A stretch of DNA of 64,000 bases from NCBI GenBank assembly GCA_022652485.1, contig JALCRK010000009.1:16047-80046 (forward strand), in the 5' to 3' direction. Shown in pieces: positions 43,454 to 52,575 of this stretch (within the stretch, counting starts at the first letter, position 1; the number at the start of each line of letters is the position of its first letter). A program made the translations under genes and the position numbers. Source of the stretch: Sphingobium sp. (GTDB taxonomy: Bacteria > Pseudomonadota > Alphaproteobacteria > Sphingomonadales > Sphingomonadaceae). Below the pieces are notes generated by a model that saw nothing but the letters and a program-made list of their open reading frames with translations, searched no databases and was not told where the DNA came from.

Positions 43454-44659
43454 ATGTTCAATTCCACCGATCGCTACATCGCGCGCCTGATCGCGGTGCC
43501 GCTGACGAGTACGCTGGTCATCGCGGCGATGCTGCTCGTGCTGGACAAGATGCTGCGCCTGTTCGATTTCGTGGCGGCGCAAGGCGGCCCGGTGAGCGTG
43601 GTGTGGCGGATGCTGGCCAATATGCTGCCCGAATATCTCTCGCTCGGCATCCCCATCGGCCTGATGCTCGGCATTCTGCTCGCGCTGCGGCGGCTCGCGC
43701 TGTCATCCGAGCTGGACGTGCTGCGCGGCGTCGGCATGTCTCCCGCCCGTCTGATGCGTGTGCCATATATGTATGCCGCGGCGCTGGCGCTGGTGAACCT
43801 CGCCATCGTCGGCTTCATCCAGCCCTATTCGCGCTATGCCTATGAAGGCCTGTCCTACGAGCTGCGTTCCGGCGCGCTCGGGGCATCGATCAAGATCGGC
43901 GAGTTCGCCAACCTCGGCAAGGGCATGACGCTGCGCATCGAGGAAAGCCACGACACCGGGCGCGACCTGCGCGGCATATTCGTCCGGATCGAGCAGAAGC
44001 CGGGCCAGTCGCTCGCCGTTACCGCCGCGCGCGGCACCTTCATGGCCACCGACGACCCGGACACGATCATCCTGCGCCTGACCGATGGCGTGCTCGTGCA
44101 GCGCTCGGCGAAGCTCGCCAGCCCGCGAATCCTGAGCTTTTCGGGCCACGACCTGCCGATCGCGCTGCCCAAGATCGAGAATTTCCGCAGCCGCGGCAAT
44201 GCCGACCGCGAGCTGACCCTGCCGGAGCTGGTGCGGGTGGGCGTCGCCGACACTACCCAGCCCAAGACCCGCAGCGAGGTGCTGGCGAACATGAATTTCC
44301 GGCTGGCCGAGGTGGCGATGATGTTCCTGCTGCCACTCGCCGCGCTGGCCTTCGCGATCCCGCCCAAGCGATCCACTTCGGCGCTAGGCGTGTTCCTCTC
44401 GATCGTGTTCATCGTCACCTATCACAAGATCAACCAATATGCCGAGGCGCTGGGCTCCAGCGGCCGGGTCAGCCCGTTTCTGGCGCTATGGGTGCCTTTC
44501 GTGCTGTTCTCGGCGTTGATCCTCTGGATGTATCATGTCGCCGCGCACCGGCCGGGCGGCCAGCCGATCGGCGCACTCGAAGCGGTGTTCGCCAAGATAT
44601 CCAAATGGATGGGCAAGTGGCTGCGGCTGGGTCGCAGAAAATTGCGGCACGCCCTGTAG
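43454..44659 (+). CDS. lptF: LPS export permease LptF
   Basis: 401 residues from the ATG at 43454; a TTG two codons upstream is possible. Three N-terminal and three C-terminal TM helices surround a periplasmic beta-jellyroll domain (RIEESHDTGRDLRGIFVRIE; TAARGTFMATDD). Typical motifs are YIARLIAVPLTSTL, PEYLSLGIPIGLMLG, and NFRLAEVAMMFLLPLAALAF. LptF pairs with LptG in the inner-membrane LptB2FGC complex that extracts lipopolysaccharide-type lipids. lptG follows by 18 bases. Confidence 0.94.
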   Translation: MFNSTDRYIARLIAVPLTSTLVIAAMLLVLDKMLRLFDFVAAQGGPVSVVWRMLANMLPEYLSLGIPIGLMLGILLALRRLALSSELDVLRGVGMSPARLMRVPYMYAAALALVNLAIVGFIQPYSRYAYEGLSYELRSGALGASIKIGEFANLGKGMTLRIEESHDTGRDLRGIFVRIEQKPGQSLAVTAARGTFMATDDPDTIILRLTDGVLVQRSAKLASPRILSFSGHDLPIALPKIENFRSRGNADRELTLPELVRVGVADTTQPKTRSEVLANMNFRLAEVAMMFLLPLAALAFAIPPKRSTSALGVFLSIVFIVTYHKINQYAEALGSSGRVSPFLALWVPFVLFSALILWMYHVAAHRPGGQPIGALEAVFAKISKWMGKWLRLGRRKLRHAL

Positions 44660-44677
44660 GCCGGAGAGGACAGACCC

Positions 44678-45778
44678 ATGCAGCTCCAGTTCTTTCCCTC
44701 GCGCCGCCTCGCCATCTATATGGCGCGGACGTTTCTCATCCGCTGCTTCGCGGTGCTGGCGATGCTCGTCATCGTGCTGATGACGCTCGATCTGCTGGGC
44801 GAGAGCGGCGACATCCTTGCCGTGCCGGGCAATGGCGAGGCGCAGCTGTGGCATTATGTATCGTTACGCCTGCCGCAGATCGTCGCCACATTCCTGCCCT
44901 TTTCGGTCCTCCTCGGCACCCTCATCACGCTCGCGACGATGAACCAGCATAGCGAGATCGTCTCGATGAAGGCGGCGGGCCTCTCCGCGCACCAGATTCT
45001 CGCGCCGATGATCGCGGCGGCGATGGGCATCGCGCTGCTGAGCTTCGCCTTCAACGAGCGCATCGTCACCCACGCCAGCGCCGCGCTGTCGGCCTGGAAG
45101 GCGGTGGGATACGGCGAGATCCCCCGCGACACCGGCCTCAAGACCAATGTGTGGGTGCGCGAGGGCAACAACCTCGTCACCGCCGGAATCGTCGGCGGGC
45201 GCGGCAATGGCGTGGTGCTGCGGCAGGTGGAGATATTCCACCGGCTCGACAATCACCTGATCGACATCGTGCGCGCGCCGAAGGGGCATTATGATCCCGC
45301 CGCCAAGGCCTGGGTGCTGGAGGATGCAAAGCTGTTCGACGTGAACAGCGGCACCAGCCGGGCGCTTGGCACGATCCTTAACGGCAAGGGCATTCGTCCC
45401 GATCAGTTCACGCTCGCCAAGGTGGACGCAGACGGGCTGGATTTCTTAGCGCTGCGGCAAGCGATACAGGATCTGCGCGATGCGGGGCGGCCCACGGCCT
45501 CGCTGGAGGCGGACCTGTGGCACAAGATCGCCCGGCCCTTGTCGGCGCTGCTGATGCCGCTGCTCGGATCGGTGGCGGCCTTTGGCCTCGCGCGCTCGGG
45601 CCAGTTGTTCATCCGCGCGGTGATCGGCATGACGCTGGGCTTCACCTATTTCGTCGCCGACAATTTCGCGCTGGCGATGGGCAATCTCGGCGCCTACCCG
45701 CCGATGCTCGCGGCCTGGGCGCCGTTCCTGCTGTTCCTGATGCTGGGCGAAGCGGTGTTGATACGGACGGAGGAGTGA
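44678..45778 (+). CDS. lptG: LPS export permease LptG
   Basis: 366 residues with the LptG pattern: RRLAIYMARTFLIRCFAVLA, PQIVATFLPFSVLLGTLITL, EIVSMKAAGLSAHQIL and the C-terminal three-helix bundle (RPLSALLMPLLGSVAAFGLA). The periplasmic region is between. GGAGAGGA precedes the ATG. It forms the lptFG operon. In sphingomonads glycosphingolipids replace LPS, so the exported lipid may be a glycosphingolipid, which is an inference. Confidence 0.94.
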   Translation: MQLQFFPSRRLAIYMARTFLIRCFAVLAMLVIVLMTLDLLGESGDILAVPGNGEAQLWHYVSLRLPQIVATFLPFSVLLGTLITLATMNQHSEIVSMKAAGLSAHQILAPMIAAAMGIALLSFAFNERIVTHASAALSAWKAVGYGEIPRDTGLKTNVWVREGNNLVTAGIVGGRGNGVVLRQVEIFHRLDNHLIDIVRAPKGHYDPAAKAWVLEDAKLFDVNSGTSRALGTILNGKGIRPDQFTLAKVDADGLDFLALRQAIQDLRDAGRPTASLEADLWHKIARPLSALLMPLLGSVAAFGLARSGQLFIRAVIGMTLGFTYFVADNFALAMGNLGAYPPMLAAWAPFLLFLMLGEAVLIRTEE

Positions 45779-45796
45779 TGGGCGTCTTTTCCTGAC

Positions 45797-45883
45797 CGTC
45801 ACCCCGGACTTGATCCGGGATCCCGCTAAATTCATTAACAAGAGAAGCGAAAAGCGGGATCCCGGGTCAAGCCCGGGATGACG
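45797..45883. repeat. REP-like palindrome, two complete arms
   Basis: The left arm is CGTCACCCCGGACTTGATCC followed by GGGATCCCGCT; the right is AGCGGGATCCCGGGTCAAGC followed by CCGGGATGACG. The arms are close inverted copies around a ~25-base A-rich loop, so the whole forms a cruciform-capable element. It sits between convergent lptG and the desaturase and may also end transcription both ways. Confidence 0.88.
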
Positions 45884-45892
45884 ATTGGGAAG

Positions 45893-46951
45893 CTACCGCC
45901 TCACCATCGTACTGCGCGCGATCTTGCCGAGGAGCGGTATCATGCCGCCGTAATTCGCGCCATCATAGGTCGAGCCCGCGCCGAGGTGCGCCACGATCCG
46001 GCGGTGCGCCTCGTCCAGCGCATGATAGGGCAGGCTCGGCAGCAGGTGATGCAGCGCATGATAGCGAAGTCCCACCGGCGCCCAGAGCGGCGCGATCCAG
46101 CCCGGCGGCGGCACGTTCACCGAGTCGAGATATTGCGCCGTCACCGTCATGGCCGCGCCGTCATTCTCCCACAGGTGCGCGACGAGGGTGCGGAGCTGGT
46201 TGAGCACGGCCGTCACGGAAAACACCGCGAGCGCTATAACCAGCGGCCGCCAGCCGATGAATTGCGTCAGGCCAAGCATCGCGATCGCCCACAGGCTCGC
46301 GCCCAGTTCCTGCCAGAAGACCATGCGGGCAAAAGCGCCTTCGGGCGGGCGGCGGCGGAAGGCAGGGTTGATCGAGAGCGCCGAAAAGCGCTCCCACACA
46401 TGGCGGCGCAGCGGCGGGACAAGCGCACCCAGCGGCACCAGCACGGCGCTGCGGAACAACAGCGCCACCGGCGCCAGCGCCGCCACGATCACAAACACGG
46501 GCAGCGACCACGGCTTCATCAGGGCAAGCGGCAGATATTCCGGATCCTCCGCCGTGCCATAGCGGGTGCGAGCGTGGTGCAGCGTATGGACGCCCTCGTA
46601 CATGAAGCTGGGGGTCAGCATCGGAATGCCGACGAACAGGTTCCACGCGAACCGGAAACCGGGCAGCGCGTTGCGGTGAATATGCGTCAGTTCATGGATG
46701 AACAGCAGCGCGCGATAGAGCGCCAGCGCGGCAAGCACGCCCAGTCCCGCCATACTCAGCGGATCGTGGCTCAGGATCGCGCCCGCGAGCGCCCCATAGC
46801 CGACCAGCGCGGAGACAAAGCAGTCAGGCCAATAGATCGCCGCCCGCGCGGTGGAGAGATCCTTGGTCAGATCCACCGCCGCGCGCAGCATGGCCGTATC
46901 GTCTGGGATGGCGGATTTGCGCGCCGCTTCGATCTTTGTCTGTGCCGTCAT
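45893..46951 (-). CDS. Fatty acid desaturase family protein
   Basis: 352 residues from MTAQTKIEAARKS. The three His boxes typical of membrane di-iron desaturases/hydroxylases are HELTHIHRN (first), HTLHHART (second) and YHALHHLLP (third), between four TM segments. The enzyme class inserts double bonds or hydroxyls into acyl chains. The gene lies 1.1 kb from a ceramide-synthase candidate, so a sphingoid or acyl chain is a possible substrate; this is speculative. A GTG-like or ATG frame extension to 46987 is possible. Confidence 0.88.
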   Translation of the reverse strand: MTAQTKIEAARKSAIPDDTAMLRAAVDLTKDLSTARAAIYWPDCFVSALVGYGALAGAILSHDPLSMAGLGVLAALALYRALLFIHELTHIHRNALPGFRFAWNLFVGIPMLTPSFMYEGVHTLHHARTRYGTAEDPEYLPLALMKPWSLPVFVIVAALAPVALLFRSAVLVPLGALVPPLRRHVWERFSALSINPAFRRRPPEGAFARMVFWQELGASLWAIAMLGLTQFIGWRPLVIALAVFSVTAVLNQLRTLVAHLWENDGAAMTVTAQYLDSVNVPPPGWIAPLWAPVGLRYHALHHLLPSLPYHALDEAHRRIVAHLGAGSTYDGANYGGMIPLLGKIARSTMVRR

Positions 46952-47084
46952 GACGCCATTCCTACAGTCCAAATATGCGCGGATCATGGCAGCAAAGTGA
47001 CATAATCATTGTCCGCGCCGCACGTCCGCCCTAACAAGACCGGCGCATCTTTCCCTGTCACCGATCAAACATAAGGCAAACGCA

Positions 47085-48242
47085 GTGGCTGCATCCGACC
47101 TAGTGATCTCTCCCGTCTCCGGCAAGGCCGACTTGAAAGCGTTCGTCGATTTCGCGTGGGAAGCGTACAGGCAAGATCCCGCCTGGGTGCCGCCGCTGAA
47201 GGACGAGGTGATGGGAATGCTGACCCCCGGCAAGAACCCGTTTTTCGGGCACGCCGAGGCGCAATATTTTCTGGCGAGGCGCGATGGAAAGATCACCGGG
47301 CGCATTTCCGCGCATATCGACAGGCTCGCGCTCACCATGCCGCCGGAGCAGGGCATGGGGCCGGGCACCGGCTTCTGGGGCATGTTCGATGCACTGGATG
47401 GAGCAAGCGCTGCGGCGCTGATCGCGGCGGCGGAGGGCTGGCTGCGCGACAAGGGGATGACCCGCGCGCTCGGCCCGATCTCCCTCTCGATCTGGGAGGA
47501 GCCGGGCCTGCTGACGCAGGGGCATGACCATCCGCCAACGGTGATGATGGGCCACCACCTGCCCCAATATCAGCCGTGGATCGAGGCCGCAGGCTATGCC
47601 TCCGCGAAAACGCTGCGCACCTATGAGCTGGACATCACGCATGAATTTCCTCCGCTCATTCAGCGCATCATCCAGTCGGGCGAGAAAAACGAGCGTATCC
47701 GCATCCGCAAGGTGGACAAGAGCCAGTTCGACAAGGAAGCGGCGATCATCCTCCACATCCTGAACGACGCATGGGGCGACAACTGGGGTTTCGTGCCGAT
47801 CACCGACGCCGAGGTCGCGTTTACGGGCAAGAAGCTGAAGCCCATCGTGTTCGAGGATCTGATCCGCGTGGCGGAGCTGGATGGCGAGCCGGTCGCCTTC
47901 ATGATGACCCTGCCGGATCTCAACGAGGCGCTGACGCCGCTCAATGGCTCGCTGTTTCCGTTCGGCTGGGCGAAGCTGCTGTGGTGGCTGAGGAAGCCGA
48001 AGGTCCGCACCATGCGCGTGCCACTGATGGGCGTGGTGAAACGGCTTCAGGCCAGCCGCATGGCGAGCCAGCTCGCCTTCATGATGATCGAGTATATCCG
48101 CCGCGCTGCGGTGGCGGACTATGGCGCCACGCGCGGCGAGATCGGCTGGGTGCTCGATGACAATCAGGGCATGAACGCCATCGCGGAGGCAATCAACAGC
48201 GAGGTGAACAAGGTTTATACGGTGTACGAACGGGCGCTCTGA
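47085..48242 (+). CDS. YghO/GNAT-like N-acyltransferase, candidate bacterial ceramide synthase
   Basis: 385 residues from a GTG with AAGG upstream. The N-terminus (FVDFAWEAYRQDPAWVPPL, KNPFFGHAEAQYFLARRDG, ITGRISAHID) matches a family often annotated N-acetyltransferase (YghO). The C-terminal half has a GNAT-like fold (AFMMTLPDLNEAL; EIGWVLDDNQGMNAIAEAIN). In Caulobacter a member of this family (bCerS, CC_1154) adds the second fatty acid to the sphingoid base. The location, 8.2 kb from spt and beside a desaturase, fits. The role is inferred; other acyl acceptors are possible. Confidence 0.7.
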   Translation: MAASDLVISPVSGKADLKAFVDFAWEAYRQDPAWVPPLKDEVMGMLTPGKNPFFGHAEAQYFLARRDGKITGRISAHIDRLALTMPPEQGMGPGTGFWGMFDALDGASAAALIAAAEGWLRDKGMTRALGPISLSIWEEPGLLTQGHDHPPTVMMGHHLPQYQPWIEAAGYASAKTLRTYELDITHEFPPLIQRIIQSGEKNERIRIRKVDKSQFDKEAAIILHILNDAWGDNWGFVPITDAEVAFTGKKLKPIVFEDLIRVAELDGEPVAFMMTLPDLNEALTPLNGSLFPFGWAKLLWWLRKPKVRTMRVPLMGVVKRLQASRMASQLAFMMIEYIRRAAVADYGATRGEIGWVLDDNQGMNAIAEAINSEVNKVYTVYERAL

Positions 48243-48266
48243 TCGCGCCCGCCCGTCCCGCGACCC

Positions 48267-49565
48267 CTAATCCATCTCCCAGCCGCGTTCGCCGTGGCTC
48301 GTAAGGTCGAGGCCATCGTGCTCGGCCTCGACCGACACCCGCATCGGCACGAACAGCGCCATCACCCGCGCGGCGACCCATGTGCCCGCGCCGGTCCACA
48401 GGATCGTGACGCCGACCGCGAGCGCCTGCGCGACGAGCTGCGTCTGAAAGGTGGCGCTGGCGCTGAACCCGCCGCCGCCCAGCGCGGGCAGCATCGTCAC
48501 GGGCATCAGCAGCGAGCCGAGCATCCCGCCGACGCCATGCACCGCGAACACATCCAATGAGTCGTCGATGGCGATCTTCTGCTTCACGATCTGCACCGCG
48601 AAGAAGCAGATCGCACCGCCCGCCACGCCCAGCAGCATCGCACCCATCGGGCCGATATAGCCCGCCGCCGGAGTGACGGTCGCCAGCCCCGCGATCGCGC
48701 CGGTGACGATACCGACCGAAGTGGGCTTGCCGATGCGCCAATGCTCGATGACGATCCACACCAGCGCCGCCGCGCAGGCCGCGAAATGGGTGTTGAGGAT
48801 CGCTCCCGCCGCCGCGCCGTTCGCCGCGAGCGCCGAGCCGCCGTTGAAACCGTACCAGCCGACCCAGAGCAGGCCCGCGCCGGTCATGGTGAGCGCGGGA
48901 CTGTGCGGCAGCATCAGGGTCTTGTTGAAACCCTTGCGCGGCCCCAGCAACAGCACGACGACCAGCGCGGCGATCCCCGCCGTGGTGTGCACCACGACGC
49001 CGCCCGCGAAATCGAGCGCGCCCCATTGCGCCGCGAGCCAGCCGCCACCCCACATCCAGTGCGCGACCGGGAAATAGACCAGCAGCGTCCAGAGCAGCGA
49101 GAAGCCCATCACCCAGCCGAACCGCACGCGCTCGACGAACGCGCCGACGATGAGCGCGGGCGTGATCGCCGCGAAGGTCATCTGGAACAGGGCGAAGGCG
49201 TTTTCGGGCAAGGTGAGGCCGGAGCGCACATCCGCAAGATTGGCGAGGAACAGATTGTTCGTTCCGCCGAGCCACGGCGCGGTGCCATCGAACACCAGGC
49301 TATATCCCGCGATGGCCCAGAGCAGCGACACGCCGCAGGCGATGGCGAAGCAGTGCATCAGCACCGAGAGCACGTTGCGCGCGCGCACCAGCCCGCCATA
49401 GAACAGGCCCAGCCCCGGCAAGGTCATGAGCAGCACGAACGCCGACGCGGTAAGAATCCAGCCGGTATCGCCCGTGTTGACCGTCGCCGCTGCTTCCTGC
49501 GCGTGCGCCGCAACCGGCGCAACGAACGCGGCGGCCAGCGCCGCCTTGATGCCTCCCAATTTCAT
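48267..49565 (-). CDS. amtB: Ammonium transporter
   Basis: A 432-residue Amt protein with signal-like N-terminus (AALAAAFVAPVAAHAQ) and about 11 TM segments. The twin-histidine pore residues appear in VVVHTTAGIAALV and DVFAVHGVGGMLGSLL. LPGLGLFYGGLVRARNVLSV is the family opening. It conducts ammonium/ammonia across the inner membrane and is usually gated by GlnK. No glnK is adjacent; this copy stands alone. GGGGG precedes the ATG. Confidence 0.95.
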   Translation of the reverse strand: MKLGGIKAALAAAFVAPVAAHAQEAAATVNTGDTGWILTASAFVLLMTLPGLGLFYGGLVRARNVLSVLMHCFAIACGVSLLWAIAGYSLVFDGTAPWLGGTNNLFLANLADVRSGLTLPENAFALFQMTFAAITPALIVGAFVERVRFGWVMGFSLLWTLLVYFPVAHWMWGGGWLAAQWGALDFAGGVVVHTTAGIAALVVVLLLGPRKGFNKTLMLPHSPALTMTGAGLLWVGWYGFNGGSALAANGAAAGAILNTHFAACAAALVWIVIEHWRIGKPTSVGIVTGAIAGLATVTPAAGYIGPMGAMLLGVAGGAICFFAVQIVKQKIAIDDSLDVFAVHGVGGMLGSLLMPVTMLPALGGGGFSASATFQTQLVAQALAVGVTILWTGAGTWVAARVMALFVPMRVSVEAEHDGLDLTSHGERGWEMD

Positions 49566-49617
49566 CCGTACCCCCTGCTTATGCTTTGCGGCTGCTATGC
49601 CACAAATGGCGCAGGGT

Positions 49618-50952
49618 TCAAGCGCGGAACTCGGTCGCCTCGAAACGGACGGGCTCGCCGATCGCGTCGTTAGCGAGACTGTCTTCCCACATCACCCGCT
49701 GGCCGCGAATGATCGTGCCCACCGCCTTGCCCGTGAGCGTATCTCCCTCGAACGGCGACCAGCCGCAGCGCGAGGCAAGCCATTCCGGCCCCACCGTCCA
49801 GCGCTTCTTGAGGTCCACCACGGTGAAATCGGCGTCATAGCCGGGCGCGATGCGCCCTTTGCCGACGAGGCCGAAGATGCGCTGCGGCCCGGCGCTGGTC
49901 AGATCGATGAAGCGCTGGAGGCTGAGTCGGCCCTGCGCCACATGATCGAGGAACAACGGCACCAGCGTCTGCACGCCGGGCATACCGCTGGGGGACGCCG
50001 GGTAGGTCTTCGCCTTTTCTTCCATCGTATGCGGCGCGTGATCGGAGCCGATCACATCCGGCACGCCCTGATTGAGCCAGTGCCACAGGCCATCGCGGTG
50101 CGCGGCGCTGCGGATCGGCGGGTTCATCTGGGCATAGGTGCCGAGGCGCGGATAGGCGTCCTCCCCAGCAAGCGTCAGATGCTGCGGCGTTACCTCGCAG
50201 CTGGCGATGTCCTTATGCTGGGCGATATATTCCAGCTCGGCGGGCGTGGTGACGTGAAGGATATGGATGCGGCGCTTCGCGGCGCGGGCGAGCGCGATGA
50301 TCCGCTGCGTCGCCAGCATCGCGCTCTCGTCGTCGCGCCAGACGGGGTGCGAGGCGGGATCACCCTCGACACGATGGTCCTTGCGCGCATTCATCCGCGC
50401 CTCGTCTTCGGCGTGGATGGCGACACGGCGGGTGCCGGAGGCGAGCACGCGGGCGAGCGCGGCGTCATCATCGACCAGCAGGCTACCCGTCGAGGCGCCC
50501 ATGAAGATCTTGACCCCCGCCGTGCCGGGAATGCGCTCAAGCTCGCGCAGATCCTCCGCATTGTCCGCCGTCGCGCCGACATAGAAGGCATGGTCGCACC
50601 ACATACGGTGATGCGCGCGGGCGAGCTTGTCATGCACCCGATCGGCAGTGTCGGTATTGGGGTTGGTATTCGGCATCTCGAACACAGCCGTCACCCCACC
50701 CATCACGGCGGCGCGGCTGCCCGACTCGAGATCCTCCTTATGCTCCAGCCCCGGCTCGCGAAAATGGACCTGACTGTCGATCACGCCGGGGAGAACATCG
50801 AGGCCAGTGCAGTCGATCGCCTCGCCCGCATCGCCCGGCGCGCTGCCCAGCGCGACGATCTTGCCTGCGCGCACGCCTACATCGGTGCTCACCGGCCCCC
50901 CGGGGGTGTGGACGGTGCCGTTCTTGAGGATCAGGTCGAATGTCTCAGGCAT
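49618..50952 (-). CDS. pyrC: Dihydroorotase family protein (variant metal site)
   Basis: 444 residues of an amidohydrolase-superfamily dihydroorotase. The motifs are GVIDSQVHFREPGLEHKEDL, GVKIFMGAS, HAEDEARMNA, HILHVTTPAE, and GSDHAPHTMEEK. The first metal motif is DSQVH rather than DxHxH, so one His ligand is replaced by Gln. This is a sequence variant seen in alphaproteobacteria as I recall it; whether it still closes dihydroorotate is not certain. The usual reaction is carbamoyl-aspartate to dihydroorotate. It is divergent from ygfZ across 47 bases. Confidence 0.85.
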   Translation of the reverse strand: MPETFDLILKNGTVHTPGGPVSTDVGVRAGKIVALGSAPGDAGEAIDCTGLDVLPGVIDSQVHFREPGLEHKEDLESGSRAAVMGGVTAVFEMPNTNPNTDTADRVHDKLARAHHRMWCDHAFYVGATADNAEDLRELERIPGTAGVKIFMGASTGSLLVDDDAALARVLASGTRRVAIHAEDEARMNARKDHRVEGDPASHPVWRDDESAMLATQRIIALARAAKRRIHILHVTTPAELEYIAQHKDIASCEVTPQHLTLAGEDAYPRLGTYAQMNPPIRSAAHRDGLWHWLNQGVPDVIGSDHAPHTMEEKAKTYPASPSGMPGVQTLVPLFLDHVAQGRLSLQRFIDLTSAGPQRIFGLVGKGRIAPGYDADFTVVDLKKRWTVGPEWLASRCGWSPFEGDTLTGKAVGTIIRGQRVMWEDSLANDAIGEPVRFEATEFRA

Positions 50953-50999
50953 GATGACTTACTCTTGGATATTGCGCCGCGCCGTCCTACCTAAAGGGC

Positions 51000-51734
51000 A
51001 TGGCCGATACTACCCTCAAAGACCGCGCGATTATACGAATATCAGGTGAGGAGGCGCGCCCGTTTTTGCAAGGGCTGATTACGCAGGATGTGCTGACCTT
51101 GGAAAATGGCACGCCGCGCTGGGCGGGATTGCTGACCCCGCAGGGCAAGGCGCTGTTCGATTTTATCCTGTGGGCTGATGGCGACGATATAAACGTCGAC
51201 TGCGAGGCTAGCCAAGCGGAGGCTTTAACCCGCCGCCTCACCCTCTATCGCCTACGCCGCAAGGTGGAGATCGGGCGCGACGAGACCCTCGCCGTGCATT
51301 GGGCGCCGGATGCGCGCGACAAACCGCACGATCCGCGCCTGCCTGAGCTGGGACACCGCTGGCTCGCGCCTGCCGACGGGGGCGACGCCTCCGCCGCCTT
51401 CCGCGCGCATCGGCTGTCGCTCGGCGTCACCGAAGGCTTGTCTGAAATCGGCAGCGACAAGACCCTATGGCTCGAAGCGAATGCGGAGGAGCTTGGTGGC
51501 GTGGATTACACCAAAGGCTGTTATGTGGGCCAGGAGAACACCGCCCGGATGCATTATCGCAGCAAGGTCAACCGGCGGCTGGTGGTGGTTCCGCTCGGGG
51601 CTTCGGACCCGGCGCGGCAGATGACGACCTACCCCGACCTCGGGCTGGCGATAGACCATCGCAGGGTCGAGGACATGGGCGCCCTCGCCCTCCCCGGCTG
51701 GCAGGCGGCGGCGATTGCGGATGCGCCTGCATGA
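51000..51734 (+). CDS. ygfZ: Folate-binding Fe-S cluster repair protein YgfZ
   Basis: 244 residues with the aminomethyltransferase-like fold. The family signature KGCYVGQE is present (KGCYVGQENTARMHYRSK), including the key Cys. RISGEEARPFLQGLITQDV is the N-terminal motif. YgfZ binds tetrahydrofolate and helps maintain some iron-sulphur enzymes. The stop overlaps the downstream ATG (ATGA), so it and the glutaminyl cyclase gene are cotranslated. Confidence 0.93.
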   Translation: MADTTLKDRAIIRISGEEARPFLQGLITQDVLTLENGTPRWAGLLTPQGKALFDFILWADGDDINVDCEASQAEALTRRLTLYRLRRKVEIGRDETLAVHWAPDARDKPHDPRLPELGHRWLAPADGGDASAAFRAHRLSLGVTEGLSEIGSDKTLWLEANAEELGGVDYTKGCYVGQENTARMHYRSKVNRRLVVVPLGASDPARQMTTYPDLGLAIDHRRVEDMGALALPGWQAAAIADAPA

Positions 51735-52474
51735 GGCTTTGGGTCGCGTCAGTGCTGTTGCTCGCCCTCGCCTCCCCCGCGCGAGCCGAGACGCGCTGGA
51801 GCCTCGTGCGCGCTTATCCGCACGACGAGAAGGCGTTCACCGAGGGGCTGATCTGGCTTGACGGGTCGCTCTATGAAAGCACGGGTCAGTTTGGGCAATC
51901 GGAGCTGCGCGAGGTGGCGCTGGAGGATGGAGCGGTCCGGCGCTCGGTTCCGCTCTCCCCGCTCTATTTCGGGGAAGGTGTGACGGATTGGGGCGATCGG
52001 CTGATCTCGCTCACATGGCGCAACGGGATCGGCTTCCTGTGGGATCGTTCGACCTTCCGCCAGACGGGCGCCTTCCGCTACTCCGGCGAAGGCTGGGGGC
52101 TGACGAACGACGGCGCGCGCCTCATCATGTCCGACGGCAGCGCGGAGCTACGCTTTCTCGACCCTGTGACCTTCGCGGAAACGGGGCGGCTGCGCGTGAC
52201 CTATCAGGGCAAGCCCGTGCCGATGCTGAACGAACTGGAAATGGTGAAGGGCGAGATCCTCGCCAACATCTGGATGACCGACCGCATCGCGCGGATCGAC
52301 CCCAAGACGGGTGCGGTGATCGACTGGATCGACATCAGCCGCCTGACGCGGAAGTTGCGGCTAACGAACTATGACGCGGTGCCGAATGGTATTGCCTATG
52401 ACGCGAAGAGCGACCGGCTGTTCGTTACGGGGAAATACTGGCCGAAGCTGTTCGAGATACGGCTGAAGCGGTAA
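51731..52474 (+). CDS. Glutaminyl-peptide cyclotransferase (beta-propeller type)
   Basis: 247 residues. MRLWVASVLLLALASPARAE is a signal peptide, so it acts in the periplasm. The body is the plant-type glutaminyl cyclase propeller: HDEKAFTEGLIWLDGSLYES, GEGVTDWGDRLISLTWRNG, FRYSGEGWGLTNDGARLIMS, LNELEMVKGEILANIWMTD, and NGIAYDAKSDRLFVTGKYWP. It forms N-terminal pyroglutamate from Gln on exported proteins. Overlap with ygfZ is 4 bases. Confidence 0.92.
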   Translation: MRLWVASVLLLALASPARAETRWSLVRAYPHDEKAFTEGLIWLDGSLYESTGQFGQSELREVALEDGAVRRSVPLSPLYFGEGVTDWGDRLISLTWRNGIGFLWDRSTFRQTGAFRYSGEGWGLTNDGARLIMSDGSAELRFLDPVTFAETGRLRVTYQGKPVPMLNELEMVKGEILANIWMTDRIARIDPKTGAVIDWIDISRLTRKLRLTNYDAVPNGIAYDAKSDRLFVTGKYWPKLFEIRLKR

Positions 52475-52485
52475 ATCCTCGCTCT

Positions 52486-52561
52486 GTCATCCCCGCGAAC
52501 GCGGGGATCCAGCATAGGCAGCATTCTCATTCACTGGATTCCCGCTTTCGCGGGAATGACG
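52486..52561. repeat. Intergenic palindrome, GTCATCCCCGCG family
   Basis: The left arm is GTCATCCCCGCG-AACG-CGGGGATCC; the right is GGATTCCCGC-TTTC-GCGGGAATGAC. Each arm is itself a hairpin and the pair is an inverted copy, with ~26 bases between. It sits between the convergent cyclase and dnaN genes. It is related in design to the CCCGGA elements but differs in sequence. Confidence 0.85.
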
Positions 52562-52575
52562 ATGTAGATTCAACC

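Noticed and set aside
48193..49275. Second minus-strand open frame overlapping amtB in another frame
   Set aside because: The amtB frame is a convincing transporter; the alternate frame is a shadow without domains.
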